DNA from: Haloterrigena turkmenica DSM 5511
GTDB lineage: Archaea > Halobacteriota > Halobacteria > Halobacteriales > Natrialbaceae
Assembly: GCF_000025325.1 (NCBI RefSeq)
Contig: NC_013747.1
Coordinates: 1 to 64,000 of the forward strand
DNA: 64,000 nucleotides
Reading direction: 5' to 3'
Shown: positions 1 through 8,968 of the stretch, in pieces
How the letters are laid out: each line of letters starts with the position of its first letter
Position numbering within the stretch: the first letter of the stretch is position 1
Made by a program: the position numbers and the translations under genes
Notes under the pieces: model-generated
Databases searched by the model: none
Told to the model about the DNA's origin: nothing
Seen by the model: the letters and a program-made list of their open reading frames with translations, nothing else

Positions 1-193
1 CTGTCACTCCGTCTCGTACTGAGCCGGCAGCTGTGTATTCTCTTCTGCTGTCCCTTCTCGTACTCTCGCGATACGCGCGCACGAAAATGCAAAGATCCGT
101 CTCCGAGTCAGGTCCACTCGCCGACCCGGCTCCGTTCGTCGTCGTCGTCGCGTCTCTCCGATCACGAGACGGTGACGACGCTAGTCCTCGAGG

Positions 194-385
194 TTACTCC
201 TCGGTCTCGTCCTCGTCGTCTTTCATCGAGCCGAGCTGCGAGACGAGCTCGTCGGTCGAGGCGTCGGACTCGAATGACAGCTGACCGTCATGATCGTTTT
301 CGTGGACGTTGACGGCTTCGACATCGTCCTCGTCGTCCGCCGTCTGCTGCTGTTGCTCGGATTCGTCGTAGCTACCAAAACCCAT
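194..385 (-). CDS. small acidic haloarchaeal protein (DUF5786-like)
   Basis: A 63-residue, very acidic protein beginning MGFGSYDESEQQ and ending in a run of Asp/Glu. It has no Cys, no membrane segment and no catalytic motif. The N-terminus matches what I remember of a small conserved haloarchaeal family called DUF5786; the family name is from memory. Its role is unknown. It stands alone, transcribed away from glmS, with no partner gene nearby. The acidic, low-complexity C-terminus suggests a partly disordered protein. The start is the first ATG of the frame and fits the family's length. Confidence 0.75.
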   Translation of the reverse strand: MGFGSYDESEQQQQTADDEDDVEAVNVHENDHDGQLSFESDASTDELVSQLGSMKDDEDETEE

Positions 386-1252
386 ACACTCACTTCATCA
401 GCCACTGCCAAAGGTGTGCCGATTCGATACGTCCCCGCAGCGGATCCTCACAGTTCGGATCGTCAATATGTTCGTTCCGACCGGTTTGGCTGACCGCGTT
501 TCCGGACCGCCGCCGCCGGCGCGCCCGCCGGCGGTTTCGACCGGAACCCCGGTGTGTTCGCCGGTCGGTCCCGACTTCGAGTCGTGCTTCGTGGGTTCCG
601 ACGCATCTCCCAGCGCGGTCGGTTCCAGTGGAGACGAACGGGACCGGCGACGCTCGAGGACCGGACGTCCCGACCGATCGATTCATTCTCGATAGTGTTT
701 CCTTTACGGCTCCCGCTATCAGTAGGGGAACCGATCACGCTCGCTCGCGAGGACTCACGAGCGTTTGATCCGAAATCGCTACTGTCGGCGCGCTCCGCGC
801 GATTTTCGTCAGTCCCGGTTCGCTCGCTCGGCCGCGGTCCCGTACGCAGTTACTGTTCGATTTTCGGTTGACATACCGGTTCTCGAATCCGGTTTCGACG
901 AACTATCGACGGATTTTCGACGCGAATCGCACAGACACGTTAGAAACGTGGTCGTGCCGATGAGTGTCCCGAATTCGAATATCGGGGAGGGAGAGCGGAG
1001 GCCGACCGTTACCCGTCAACTACCGCCTCTAGTAGCCCGTCTATAGTAATGGGTGCTGCTGGGAAGGGATGCAATATGTCCGTGTACCGCCCGTCGTCTC
1101 GAACAGTCGCCCCGGAAGCGCACCGATCGATGGCGCTATCGCGAGCGGCCGTTCGATCTCCCGTCTCCGCAACTGCGACGTCCCGTTCGATAACCGCTGT
1201 GGCGTTCCGGGGGGGCCGCTCTCCCGAACGACCGTACGGGGGGTGACCGTCG
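386..1252. other. intergenic region, no gene seen
   Basis: 867 bases between two divergent genes. Reading frames here are short, rich in Arg/Ser and typical of high-G+C shadows. The part around 850-970 is less G+C rich and carries a small perfect inverted repeat (936-950). I see no convincing TATA box close to the glmS start. An untranslated RNA or a long glmS leader is possible but not shown. Confidence 0.5.
936..950. promoter_or_regulatory. perfect inverted repeat, possible operator
   Basis: CACGTT and AACGTG form a perfect 6-bp inverted repeat around a 3-base centre (AGA). It sits about 300 bases before glmS in the least G+C-rich part of the gap. This could be a regulator site or chance; position and symmetry are the only evidence. 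Confidence 0.25.
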
Positions 1253-3067
1253 ATGTGTGGAATTATCGGCCGCGTCGGCGACGGCAACGCCTTCGAACCG
1301 CTGCTGACCGGCCTCGAGAACCTCGAGTACCGCGGCTACGATTCGGCCGGCATCGCCGTCCAGAACGGGTCTGGAATCAACGTCGAGAAACGCTCCGGCA
1401 AGGTCGACGAGCTGCGCGAGTCGATCGACGACACGCCGCTGGAGGGCTCGGTCGGGATCGGGCACACGCGCTGGAGTACCCACGGCCCGCCGACCGACGA
1501 GAACGCCCACCCGCACACCGACGAGACGAAAGACGTCGCCGTCGTCCACAACGGGATCATCGAGAACTACGCCGAGCTCAAGTCCGAACTGGCCGACTAC
1601 GGCCACGAGTTCACCAGCGACACCGACACCGAGGTCATCCCCCATCTCATCCAGTTCTATCTCGACGAGGGGATGGACAACGAGACGGCCTTCCGTCGCG
1701 CCATCGACGAACTCGAGGGGAGTTACGCCGTCACGGCGATGCTCTCCGGCAAGGACGTCCTCTACGCCGCCCGTCAGGGATCGCCGCTGGTCGTCGGTAT
1801 GGAGGACGGCGAATACTTCCTCGCCAGCGACGTCCCCGCGTTCCTCGAGTACACCGACAGCGTTGTTTACCTCGAGGACGGCGACGTCGTCATCGTCGAC
1901 GACGACGGCGTCGAGTTCACCGACCTCGACGGAAATTCGATCGAGCGCGAACCCGAGACCGTCGAGTGGGACCCCGAACAGGCCGGAAAGGGCGAGTACG
2001 ATCACTTCATGTTAAAGGAGATCCACGAGCAGCCGACCGCCCTGAGCCAGGCCCTGGAGGGGCGGATCGATACCCAGAACGCCCGGATCGCGCTCGCGGA
2101 CTTCGAGCCGGGAACGTTCGCGGACGTCGACAGCGTGCAGTTCGTCGCCTGCGGAACCTCCTACCACGCCGCGCTGTACGGCTCGCTCGCGCTGAAACAG
2201 GCCGGTATCGAGTCGACCGCTCTGTTGGCCAACGAGTACAGCGTCTCGGCGCCGCCGGTCGACGACGACACGCTCGTGGTCGCGGTCACCCAGAGCGGCG
2301 AGACGGCGGACACGCTGAACGCCCTTCGCCAGGCCGAGGCCGAGGGGGCGATGACCGTCACGGTCACGAACGTCGTCGGCTCGACCGCCGCTCGAGAGGC
2401 CGACGAGGCGCTGTTCATCCGCGCCGGTCCCGAGATCGGCGTCGCCGCGACGAAGACGTTCTCCTCCCAGGCCGTCATGCTGACGCTGCTGGGCCAGCGC
2501 ATCGCCGCCGATCGGCACGGCGAACCGTCGGCCGACCTCGAGACGCTGCTGCCGGACCTGGCCGCGATGCCCGACGCGATCGACGACCTGCTCGCGGAGA
2601 CCGACGCCGAGGCCATCGCCGAACGCTACCACGGGAGCCGATCGTACTTCTTCATCGGTCGCGGACTCGGCTTTCCGGTGGCCCTTGAGGGCGCGCTGAA
2701 GTTCAAGGAGATCACATACGAGCACGCCGAGGGCTTCGCCTCGGGCGAGCTCAAACACGGCCCGCTGGCGCTGGTGACGCCCGACACACCGGTCTTCGCG
2801 ATCTTTACCGGTCAGGAAGACGAGAAGACGCTGAAAAACGCCGAGGAAGCACAGACTCGCGGCGCGCCCGTGATCGCCGTCTGCCCCGAGGGCCACCGGG
2901 CGGTCGACGTCGCGGACGCCCACCTCGAGATTCCCGAGACCGACGCCGACCTCGCGGGACTGCTCGCGAACGTCCAGTTGCAGCTCGTCTCCTACTACGC
3001 GGCCGACCTCCTCGACCGGCCGATCGACAAGCCCCGCAACCTGGCCAAAAGCGTCACCGTCGAATAG
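1253..3067 (+). CDS. glmS: glutamine--fructose-6-phosphate aminotransferase
   Basis: Makes glucosamine-6-phosphate from fructose-6-phosphate and glutamine, the entry step to UDP-N-acetylglucosamine for surface glycans. The 604 residues match the family. The protein starts MCGIIGRVG, so after Met removal Cys1 is the N-terminal nucleophile of the glutaminase domain (about 2-220). Two SIS sugar-isomerase domains follow (about 285-430 and 455-595), with the motifs CGTSYHA and TQSGETADT, and the C-terminus ends AKSVTVE, the usual GlmS tail. The start is fixed by the MCGI sequence. A GlmU-like gene lies convergently downstream, so two steps of the same pathway are neighbours although not in one operon. 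Confidence 0.97.
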   Translation: MCGIIGRVGDGNAFEPLLTGLENLEYRGYDSAGIAVQNGSGINVEKRSGKVDELRESIDDTPLEGSVGIGHTRWSTHGPPTDENAHPHTDETKDVAVVHNGIIENYAELKSELADYGHEFTSDTDTEVIPHLIQFYLDEGMDNETAFRRAIDELEGSYAVTAMLSGKDVLYAARQGSPLVVGMEDGEYFLASDVPAFLEYTDSVVYLEDGDVVIVDDDGVEFTDLDGNSIEREPETVEWDPEQAGKGEYDHFMLKEIHEQPTALSQALEGRIDTQNARIALADFEPGTFADVDSVQFVACGTSYHAALYGSLALKQAGIESTALLANEYSVSAPPVDDDTLVVAVTQSGETADTLNALRQAEAEGAMTVTVTNVVGSTAAREADEALFIRAGPEIGVAATKTFSSQAVMLTLLGQRIAADRHGEPSADLETLLPDLAAMPDAIDDLLAETDAEAIAERYHGSRSYFFIGRGLGFPVALEGALKFKEITYEHAEGFASGELKHGPLALVTPDTPVFAIFTGQEDEKTLKNAEEAQTRGAPVIAVCPEGHRAVDVADAHLEIPETDADLAGLLANVQLQLVSYYAADLLDRPIDKPRNLAKSVTVE

Positions 3068-3101
3068 GCCGCCGATTTGCGGCCGACCGTCGCTCGTTTT
3101 C
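3067..3101 (+). terminator. hairpin plus T-run after glmS
   Basis: GGCCGC and GCGGCC form a perfect 6-bp stem with a 6-base loop, beginning at the last base of the glmS stop codon. A T-rich run follows at about 3096-3100. The position and the T-run suit a terminator; archaeal terminators depend mainly on the T-run. Confidence 0.45.
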
Positions 3102-3488
3102 TCGGATCGCTCTCTCGAATAGCCGAACGTGTCCGGCTCGAAATCGAACGGAACGCGGTCCCCGTCCGTCCCTGCCGCTCTCGGTTTGAAAACGTCGAAC
3201 GCGTCGAGTTCAGAGTACGAGTCGGCGATGCCGCGGGAACCGAAACCACCCCCATAGTTCCGGCTCCGAACGGCGCCGTCGGGATCCGACCCGCGACCCG
3301 CACTCGAACCGTCGAAACCGCGCTGGAGGGGACTGCCGCGATCGTATCGGGTCTGATCGATTCCCTCCACCCGCTCTAGCGATTCGCCGTGATATAAAGC
3401 CCCCACTTGCTACCGATGGTTCTAGCGCTCTATACGCCGTTCTGACGCTGCGGGTCCGATCAGCAACCGGCCGACGGCTCGCTGTAGG
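3102..3488. other. intergenic region with an orphan TATA-like box
   Basis: 387 bases between the ends of two convergent genes. No credible reading frame is present. A clean TATA-like element (GATATAAAG at 3391-3399, TTTATATC on the other strand) has no gene placed to use it in either direction, so a small or antisense RNA is conceivable. Confidence 0.4.
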
Positions 3489-4670
3489 CTACCTGTCGCG
3501 TTCGACGACCTCGCCGGGTCGCGTGGTCGCTCCCGCGGCGAGTTTCAGTCCGGGGAGCAGACTCGAGTTGATGCCGGTCTTGGCGCCGTCGCCGGCGACG
3601 ACGCCGAACTCGCGTCGACCCGTCGGGACCCGTTCGCCCTTGACGGAGAGTTCGACGATCGCGCCGTCGTGGCGGCGGTTCGCGACCGTCGTCCCGGCAC
3701 CGACGTTGACGTTGCGCCCGAGGACGCTGTCGCCGACGTACGAGAGGTGGCTGACCGAGGTGCCGCGTGAGAGAACGCTGTTCTCGATCTCGACGGCGTG
3801 GCCGACCGACGCGTCCCCGCCGATCAGCGTCGCGCCGCGGACGGAGGCGTTCGGCCCGACGGTCGCCCCCGAACGGATCAGGACCGGTCCCTCGATGACG
3901 GTGCCCGATTTCACCGTCGCGCCGTCCTCGACGACCACGTCGCCCTCGAGGTGGGCGTCGTCGCTGACCCGGCCGTCGATCCGCCGATCGAGGTCGGCGA
4001 GTTTCCACTCGTTGGCCGCGAGGAGTTCCCAAGGTCGACCGACGTCGAGCCACCGGTCGAGGGCGATCGGCGTCACCGCGAACCGGTCGAGCACCGTCGC
4101 GAGGACGTCGGTGATCTCGTGTTCGCCGCGCTCGCTTTCGGGGACCTCGAGCCACTCGCGAGCGCGTTCGGGGAAGGCGTAGGCGCCGGCGTTAGCGAGG
4201 TTCGTCGGCGGCTCGGTCGGCTTCTCGGTGATGTCGTCGACGACCCCGTCTTCGGTGCTGAGGACGCCGTAATTCCGCGGCTCGGCCACTTCGACCGCGC
4301 CGACGGCCGGACAGTTCGCGAACAGTCGGTCGATCGCCGCCGGATCGTAGAGGTTGTCGCCGTTCAGGACGGCGAAGGGGCCGTCGATATGGTCTTTGGC
4401 GGCGGCGACGGCGTGGGCCGTCCCGGCCTGTTCGGTCTGGACCGCATACGAGACCGGGACCCCTCGGTATTCGTCGCCGAAGTAGTCGCGAACGGTCTCG
4501 GCCTCGTAGCCGATGACGAGGACGATTTCGTCCGCCCCCGCGTCGACGGCCGCGTCGACGGTGTGGGCGACCAGCGGCCGGTCGGCGACCGGCAGCATCG
4601 GCTTCGGCAACTCCGCGGAGAGCGGTCTGATTCGCGTTCCCTCACCCGCCGCAAGAACAACGGCTTGCAT
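3489..4670 (-). CDS. glmU: bifunctional sugar-1-phosphate nucleotidylyltransferase/acetyltransferase (GlmU-like)
   Basis: Probably converts glucosamine-1-phosphate to UDP-N-acetylglucosamine by acetylation and uridylylation. Residues 1 to about 230 form the nucleotidyltransferase domain, with the signature LAAGEGTRIRPLS and the substrate motif ELPKPMLPV. The rest is a left-handed beta-helix with hexapeptide-type repeats (for example GATVGPNASV, RNVNVGAGTTV). The 393 residues match archaeal GlmU-like enzymes. Related proteins act on other sugars, so the exact substrate is inferred, helped by glmS next door. The start has a TATA-like box about 30 bases upstream, which fits a leaderless transcript. 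No GlmM is seen here. Confidence 0.88.
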   Translation of the reverse strand: MQAVVLAAGEGTRIRPLSAELPKPMLPVADRPLVAHTVDAAVDAGADEIVLVIGYEAETVRDYFGDEYRGVPVSYAVQTEQAGTAHAVAAAKDHIDGPFAVLNGDNLYDPAAIDRLFANCPAVGAVEVAEPRNYGVLSTEDGVVDDITEKPTEPPTNLANAGAYAFPERAREWLEVPESERGEHEITDVLATVLDRFAVTPIALDRWLDVGRPWELLAANEWKLADLDRRIDGRVSDDAHLEGDVVVEDGATVKSGTVIEGPVLIRSGATVGPNASVRGATLIGGDASVGHAVEIENSVLSRGTSVSHLSYVGDSVLGRNVNVGAGTTVANRRHDGAIVELSVKGERVPTGRREFGVVAGDGAKTGINSSLLPGLKLAAGATTRPGEVVERDR

Positions 4671-4695
4671 TGACGGTCCCTTCCGGGATTCGCCG

Positions 4696-4706
4696 GATAA
4701 TTATAC
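4696..4706 (-). promoter_or_regulatory. TATA-like box of the glmU-like gene
   Basis: On the minus strand the sequence reads GTATAATTATC, centred about 31 bases before the ATG at 4670. That spacing is standard for a leaderless haloarchaeal transcript. Confidence 0.5.
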
Positions 4707-5025
4707 AGCTACTACTGCCGTCGGGCGGTTTTCCGGTCGTTTCCGTCGGATTCCGCCCCGACGAGGCCCGCTATCGCCCGATTGCAGCCGACGGATTCGT
4801 CGTCGGCCGACTCCCGCTCGAGGGCGGCCGCGATCGCTCGCGTGACGCGTCGTCGGGACTGGCCGCCGAACCGGCGCTCACGGCGGGTAAAACAGTCGGT
4901 TAATACAAAGAAATATTGAATTTCTGCCGTGAGAGAGGGTGACACTGCTGTTTACCGGACTGTCACGATGAGCTGATTTTCTCGACCGATATCCGTGCGA
5001 ACGGCCGAGCGGCGGGATTATGCAG
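4707..5025. other. intergenic region, no gene seen
   Basis: Between two divergent promoters. It holds a perfect 7-bp inverted repeat (GCCGACG at 4787-4793 with CGTCGGC at 4801-4807) in a G+C-rich half, and an A+T-rich half around 4890-4960. The short frames look like chance. Confidence 0.4.
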
Positions 5026-5037
5026 TCTATAGTAAAT
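5026..5037 (+). promoter_or_regulatory. TATA-like box of the zinc-ribbon gene
   Basis: TCTATAGTAAAT is centred about 31 bases before the ATG at 5063, the expected distance for a leaderless start. This supports 5063 over the upstream TTG codons. Confidence 0.45.
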
Positions 5038-5062
5038 ACCGTTCTGTCGCTACGAGTTGTTG

Positions 5063-5272
5063 ATGTCGACGGAACCAACCGACGCGAAGTGGACGCCGAT
5101 GACGTCCGGCCAGGAAACGACCGCCCCCCGCTGTGTCAACTGCGGGAACCAGGTGACGCGTCAGTTCGCCCGCGTCTTCGGGGACAACCGCGACGTCGTT
5201 CACGCCTGTCCTGACTGTGCGACGTACCGCGAAATGAAAACTTCGGATTTCATCCCGAAGGAAGCCCGCTGA
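5063..5272 (+). CDS. small zinc-ribbon protein (DUF7563-like)
   Basis: A 69-residue protein with two Cys pairs, CVNC and CPDC, about 26 residues apart, predicted to bind one zinc ion. The core between them (NQVTRQFARVFGDN) and the overall plan resemble a small haloarchaeal zinc-ribbon family I remember as DUF7563. Such proteins may bind nucleic acid or a protein partner; the role is unknown. The start was taken at the ATG in line with the TATA-like box rather than the two upstream TTG codons. It is monocistronic. Confidence 0.75.
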   Translation: MSTEPTDAKWTPMTSGQETTAPRCVNCGNQVTRQFARVFGDNRDVVHACPDCATYREMKTSDFIPKEAR

Positions 5273-5796
5273 TTTCGTTCGTTGTTCGTCAGGTACCGCG
5301 TCCGTTCTCGACCGATCGACCGTCTCCGCGAGCAGTCGGACCGCCAACTGTCGGTTCCGATCCCGATACCGCCGCCAACTCCTACACCCACTTCCATTCC
5401 ACTCCCATCGGGCCGCGACGAGGCTGCGAGGCCGACCGAATGCGCCGAACCGGACGGAGGCTGCCCGGCGTCCGGCGTCCATGGTCCGTCGAAGCCGACG
5501 ACTACTGTTCCTCGTCTCCGCCCCGACGGGACCGATCGATCCGGTGCGTGGTCGAGCGTTCGCTTCCGATTATTCTGTCGGTATCCGGGTTAGCCGCCCC
5601 CTAGATTTCTGAACTGTCGATATCGTATATACGAACCGCCCGTTTTGATCCGGGTACGAATGGAGACAGCTCGTCCGTTTTCCGGCCGCCGGTCCGATCG
5701 GACCGCCGCAGTCGCGGACCGACCGTCGGCCGATCCGCCGTTCGGTCCGGGTATCGCCCGCACAACGCGATGCGAGTCGACCGCTCGGGGCCAGCG
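5273..5796. other. intergenic region with a 12-bp palindrome
   Basis: 524 bases with no credible gene. A perfect 12-bp palindrome, TCGTATATACGA (5623-5634), stands in an A+T-rich spot about 165 bases before the next start codon. It could be a promoter-operator for the HTH gene downstream, which would give that mRNA a leader. Confidence 0.4.
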
Positions 5797-6057
5797 ATGA
5801 GCGCGACCGAACCCGACTCCGAGGCCGACAGCCCGGACCCGAACGAATCGCTGACCGAACTCCCGCCCAGTTCGAAACTCGTCTACAAAGTTATCGAGTA
5901 CGAGGGGTCGATGACCCAGGAGGAGATCGCCGCCGAGTCCCGGCTCTGCGCTCGGACCGTCCGGTACGCGCTCGGCAAACTCGAGGACGCGGGCCTGGTC
6001 ACCAGCCGCGTCCACCTCGAGGACGCCCGGCAGTCGAAGTATCAGCTCGCGGACTGA
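5797..6057 (+). CDS. winged helix-turn-helix (MarR/TrmB-like) regulator
   Basis: An 86-residue protein whose C-terminal 60 residues read as a winged helix: a first helix (SSKLVYKVIEYEG), then MTQEEIAAESRLCARTVRYA as helix-turn-helix, then LGKLEDAGLVTSRVH and a beta-hairpin wing ending YQLAD. The N-terminal 25 residues are acidic and probably unstructured. There is no effector domain, so it may act as a simple dimeric repressor. The start was placed at the ATG before SATEPDS; nine more residues are possible from an upstream ATG. Targets are unknown; the surface-sugar genes downstream run in the opposite direction. Confidence 0.8.
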   Translation: MSATEPDSEADSPDPNESLTELPPSSKLVYKVIEYEGSMTQEEIAAESRLCARTVRYALGKLEDAGLVTSRVHLEDARQSKYQLAD

Positions 6058-6098
6058 GCGTCCGAGCGTCCGAACGCCGCTGATTCCCGATCGCGGTC

Positions 6099-7109
6099 TC
6101 AGCTGTGTTTTCGGTAGCGATCGATCAGCAGATCGATTCCGAACGAGCCCGCCGTGATCTCGTAGTGGGTTTCGAGGCGCGGGTTGAACTTCGCCTTGTA
6201 CCGGTTGATGCTCGGGACGCCGGCGCCGACGAGGTCGTATCGCTCGAGCCCGTCGCGAAGACCGTCGCGCATGACGTGCCAGTCGAGCAGGTCGTTGATC
6301 GGGACATCGACGTCGGTGTCGGGTTTGACGCCGCCCTGCCACCGGTAGCGGGTCCGCTCGGACTCGACGACGAGGATGCCGCCGACGAACGCCCCGTCGA
6401 CGCGACAGACGTACGGCCGGATCGCGCCGTCGGGCAGCCGTTCGTACATCGAACGGGCGAACGCCGTGCTCAGCTGGAACGGCTTGCCCTGACTCTCGTA
6501 GCGGGCCGCGACCTGCTCGACGATGCGATCGACGTCGTCCCCGTCGCCCTCTTCGACGACGTACGCGTCCGGATCGGCGTTACGGACGTTGCTCCGCGCG
6601 TCGCTGCTGAACCGCTTCAACAGGTCGTCCTCGCTTCCCTCGAGGTCGACGACGTAGGTGTAGCCCGGCTCGACGGTGTACTCGTTCCAGGCGAACGTCC
6701 GGAGGTCGTCGAACTCGGCGGTGACGAACTTGGCGTACACCGGCGAGATTTTCCGATCGATGTAGGCGAGACTACCCTCGAGGAACCGCCGCGTTCGGCG
6801 GTCGGCCTTGCGCTGTTTGAGTTTGTCGACGTTCAACAGCGCCGGTCCGAGGTAACACGACCACGAGAACGGCGCTGGCGAGAACGCTCCGGTGATCGGT
6901 CCCTTGGCGTACTCGAAGACGGGGAAGAGCCCGACCGGCTCTTGGCCCTTAAACCCGACGAGCAGGTGCGGCGTCGACCCGGTGTCCGTCGCCTGCAGTC
7001 GGAGCGCTTCGGCTCGGTAAAACGGGTTCGTCCCGTCCGAGCGCTCGACGTATCGGTTCCACTCGTCGGCGTCGGCCCGCGGATCGAGCGTCGTTACTTC
7101 GATACTCAT
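6099..7109 (-). CDS. FemAB/GNAT-like aminoacyl or acyl transferase
   Basis: A 336-residue protein with two GNAT-like halves in the FemAB style. It has the conserved string FSSDARSNVRNA near the middle and a C-terminal stretch resembling the FemX/PEP-CTERM-associated family (ALRLQA, LVGFKGQEPVGLFPVF, and YDLVGAGVPSINRYKAKFN near the end). In bacteria FemAB enzymes add amino acids to peptidoglycan; haloarchaea lack peptidoglycan, so the likely acceptor is a surface glycan or lipid-linked precursor (inference). The long open frame upstream was rejected: the ATG at 7109 lies 2 bases after the stop of the phosphatase-fold gene, so the two form an operon. Confidence 0.82.
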   Translation of the reverse strand: MSIEVTTLDPRADADEWNRYVERSDGTNPFYRAEALRLQATDTGSTPHLLVGFKGQEPVGLFPVFEYAKGPITGAFSPAPFSWSCYLGPALLNVDKLKQRKADRRTRRFLEGSLAYIDRKISPVYAKFVTAEFDDLRTFAWNEYTVEPGYTYVVDLEGSEDDLLKRFSSDARSNVRNADPDAYVVEEGDGDDVDRIVEQVAARYESQGKPFQLSTAFARSMYERLPDGAIRPYVCRVDGAFVGGILVVESERTRYRWQGGVKPDTDVDVPINDLLDWHVMRDGLRDGLERYDLVGAGVPSINRYKAKFNPRLETHYEITAGSFGIDLLIDRYRKHS

Positions 7110-7111
7110 CG

Positions 7112-8749
7112 TCAGAGATACCCCAGATCCGAGAGGTGGTCTTCGACGGCCCCGTCGTCGGTCGCGCGGATCGGATCGGGTTCGTAATCCGGGTACGTCG
7201 TCTCCTCTCCGGCGTCGACGACCGGCAAGGTCGTGCCGTCCATCTCGGCGTCGACCGGCACGTCGAACAGCGCACAGACCGTCGGCGCGACGTCGAAGAT
7301 CGTCGCCCCCTCGAGCGAGGCCGATTCGTCGACGTCGCTGCCCGCGGCGGCGACGATGCCGGTTCGCTTGTGGTTCCACGGCTCCATCGGCTCGCCGAAC
7401 TGCTCGGTTCCGACGTCGGCGACGATCGCGTTGTCGAAGTCTGCGGGAACCGTCAGAATGTCCGGCGCCTCGTCGACGTACGGTCCCTCGAAGTACGTCT
7501 CTCGGGGCTCGACGGCCTCGAACATCGGCTCTCCGTCGGGCGTTCGAACGGCCGAGAGCCGGTCGATCAGCTCCGATCTGACCGCCTCGTAGTCGGATTC
7601 GGGCACCTGCCCGTTGGGCTCGCGACCCTCGAGGTTGATCCGGACGCCGAGTTCGCTCTTCGAGCGGACGTACGCCGTCGACTCGGGGAAGTCGACCCGC
7701 TCGCTCGCCGCCCGAATCATCCCGTTCGGAACTCGCTCGCCGATCGGCTCCTTCAGTCCGACCCGCTCGAGCGCGGCGGCGACTCGCTGGGTCGTAATCC
7801 CGGCCTTCGCGGCGGCGTTCATCGCTCGCTCGAGCGCGCTCGTCCCGCCGTCGGCGGCCTCGCTGTCGCCACCGCTCTCCCCCTCGAGCAGTTCGTTCTC
7901 CCACGTCGTCGACCAGTTCGGCATGCCGCCGCCGCTCTCGACCGCGACGGACCCCTGCTCGCGCAGGAACTCGTTGACGCGGAACTCGTGGCCCGTCACT
8001 TTGCCGATCCCGTGATCGCTGACGAGCAGGACGTTCTCCGGGTCGGTTTCCGCGAGCGTCTCCCGCAGCTGTCGATCGACCGCCCGGTAGACGGCCTCGA
8101 CGGCCGCCTTGTCGCCCGGCCGCTCGTGGAAGACCGTGTCGGTCGCCTGAAACTGGAGGAATCCGAACTCGGGCTCGATCCGTCGCGCGAGGTATCGGAA
8201 CGCGGAGCCGCGGTCCTCGATCGTGCGCTCGTAGCCCTCGATCGACTGGTCCGGCGCGTCGGTCCCCTGCGGATAGACGTGATAGCCGTCACCGGCCAGT
8301 TTCACGTCCTCGAGGATCCCCTCCGGATGACAGGGCGGATCCTCCGGCGCGGTCATGCCCGGAATCAGCGCGCCGTCGAACTCCCGCGGCGGATGGGTGA
8401 CGGGGACGTTGACCACGACACTCGAGAGGCCGTACTCACTGAGCAACTCCCAGATCGGCCGCTCCCGAACGTGGGTCGCGTTCACCACGTCCCAGTCGTA
8501 GCCGTCGAACGAGAGGAAGTCGTAGACGCCGTGTTTTCCCGGATTCTTCCCCGTGTAGACCGACGGCCAGGCGCTCGCCGTCCACGGCGGGATCTGTGAC
8601 TCCAGCGGGCCACTGGTCCCGGTCTTGATCAGTCGTTCGATCGTCGGAATCTCGTCCGCCTCGAACAGCGGCTCGAGCACCGACCGACAGCTCCCGTCGA
8701 GCCCGACCACGAGCAGCTCGAGTTCGGTTTCGGTTGCCGAAGCTCCCAT
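7112..8749 (-). CDS. alkaline phosphatase superfamily enzyme (type I phosphodiesterase/nucleotide pyrophosphatase-like)
   Basis: A 545-residue metal-dependent hydrolase. Metal and nucleophile motifs are visible: VVGLDG near the N-terminus, PPWTASAWPSVYTG with the Thr/Ser nucleophile at about 55-60, the mid-protein segment LQFQATDTVFHE, and VSDHGIGKV. There is no signal peptide or membrane segment, so it appears cytoplasmic. Relatives often sit in exopolysaccharide or glycosylation clusters. The FemAB-like gene begins 2 bases after its stop, suggesting they work on the same surface polymer. A separate aminotransferase gene runs divergently. The natural substrate cannot be read from the sequence. 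Confidence 0.85.
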   Translation of the reverse strand: MGASATETELELLVVGLDGSCRSVLEPLFEADEIPTIERLIKTGTSGPLESQIPPWTASAWPSVYTGKNPGKHGVYDFLSFDGYDWDVVNATHVRERPIWELLSEYGLSSVVVNVPVTHPPREFDGALIPGMTAPEDPPCHPEGILEDVKLAGDGYHVYPQGTDAPDQSIEGYERTIEDRGSAFRYLARRIEPEFGFLQFQATDTVFHERPGDKAAVEAVYRAVDRQLRETLAETDPENVLLVSDHGIGKVTGHEFRVNEFLREQGSVAVESGGGMPNWSTTWENELLEGESGGDSEAADGGTSALERAMNAAAKAGITTQRVAAALERVGLKEPIGERVPNGMIRAASERVDFPESTAYVRSKSELGVRINLEGREPNGQVPESDYEAVRSELIDRLSAVRTPDGEPMFEAVEPRETYFEGPYVDEAPDILTVPADFDNAIVADVGTEQFGEPMEPWNHKRTGIVAAAGSDVDESASLEGATIFDVAPTVCALFDVPVDAEMDGTTLPVVDAGEETTYPDYEPDPIRATDDGAVEDHLSDLGYL

Positions 8750-8968
8750 GGAGACGAGAGAGGGGATACCTCTGTTTTGTTATTCGATTAGTTTGGCCGC
8801 CGTATGTTCGGATTGCTCATGGCAATGACGCGCATTTGGCCTCGGCTCTCCGAGTAATCATTGGTTGCCTATCACGTGCCATGAGATATCGTCCCAATCA
8901 CTATACCGTCGATCGTAGCGTTTCCGTTGGGATGGTGGAGTCGATTCAAAACGGTACTCTCCCGCGAT

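Noticed and set aside
1069-3406. Long overlapping frames over glmS (1069-2688 plus strand, 1136-2005 and 2012-3406 minus strand)
   Set aside because: They are Arg-rich or low-complexity shadows of the glmS reading frame caused by high G+C; the glmS frame has full domain motifs.
7110-7904. N-terminal extension of the FemAB-like gene
   Set aside because: It overlaps the phosphatase-fold gene and is Arg-rich; the ATG at 7109 directly follows that gene's stop.
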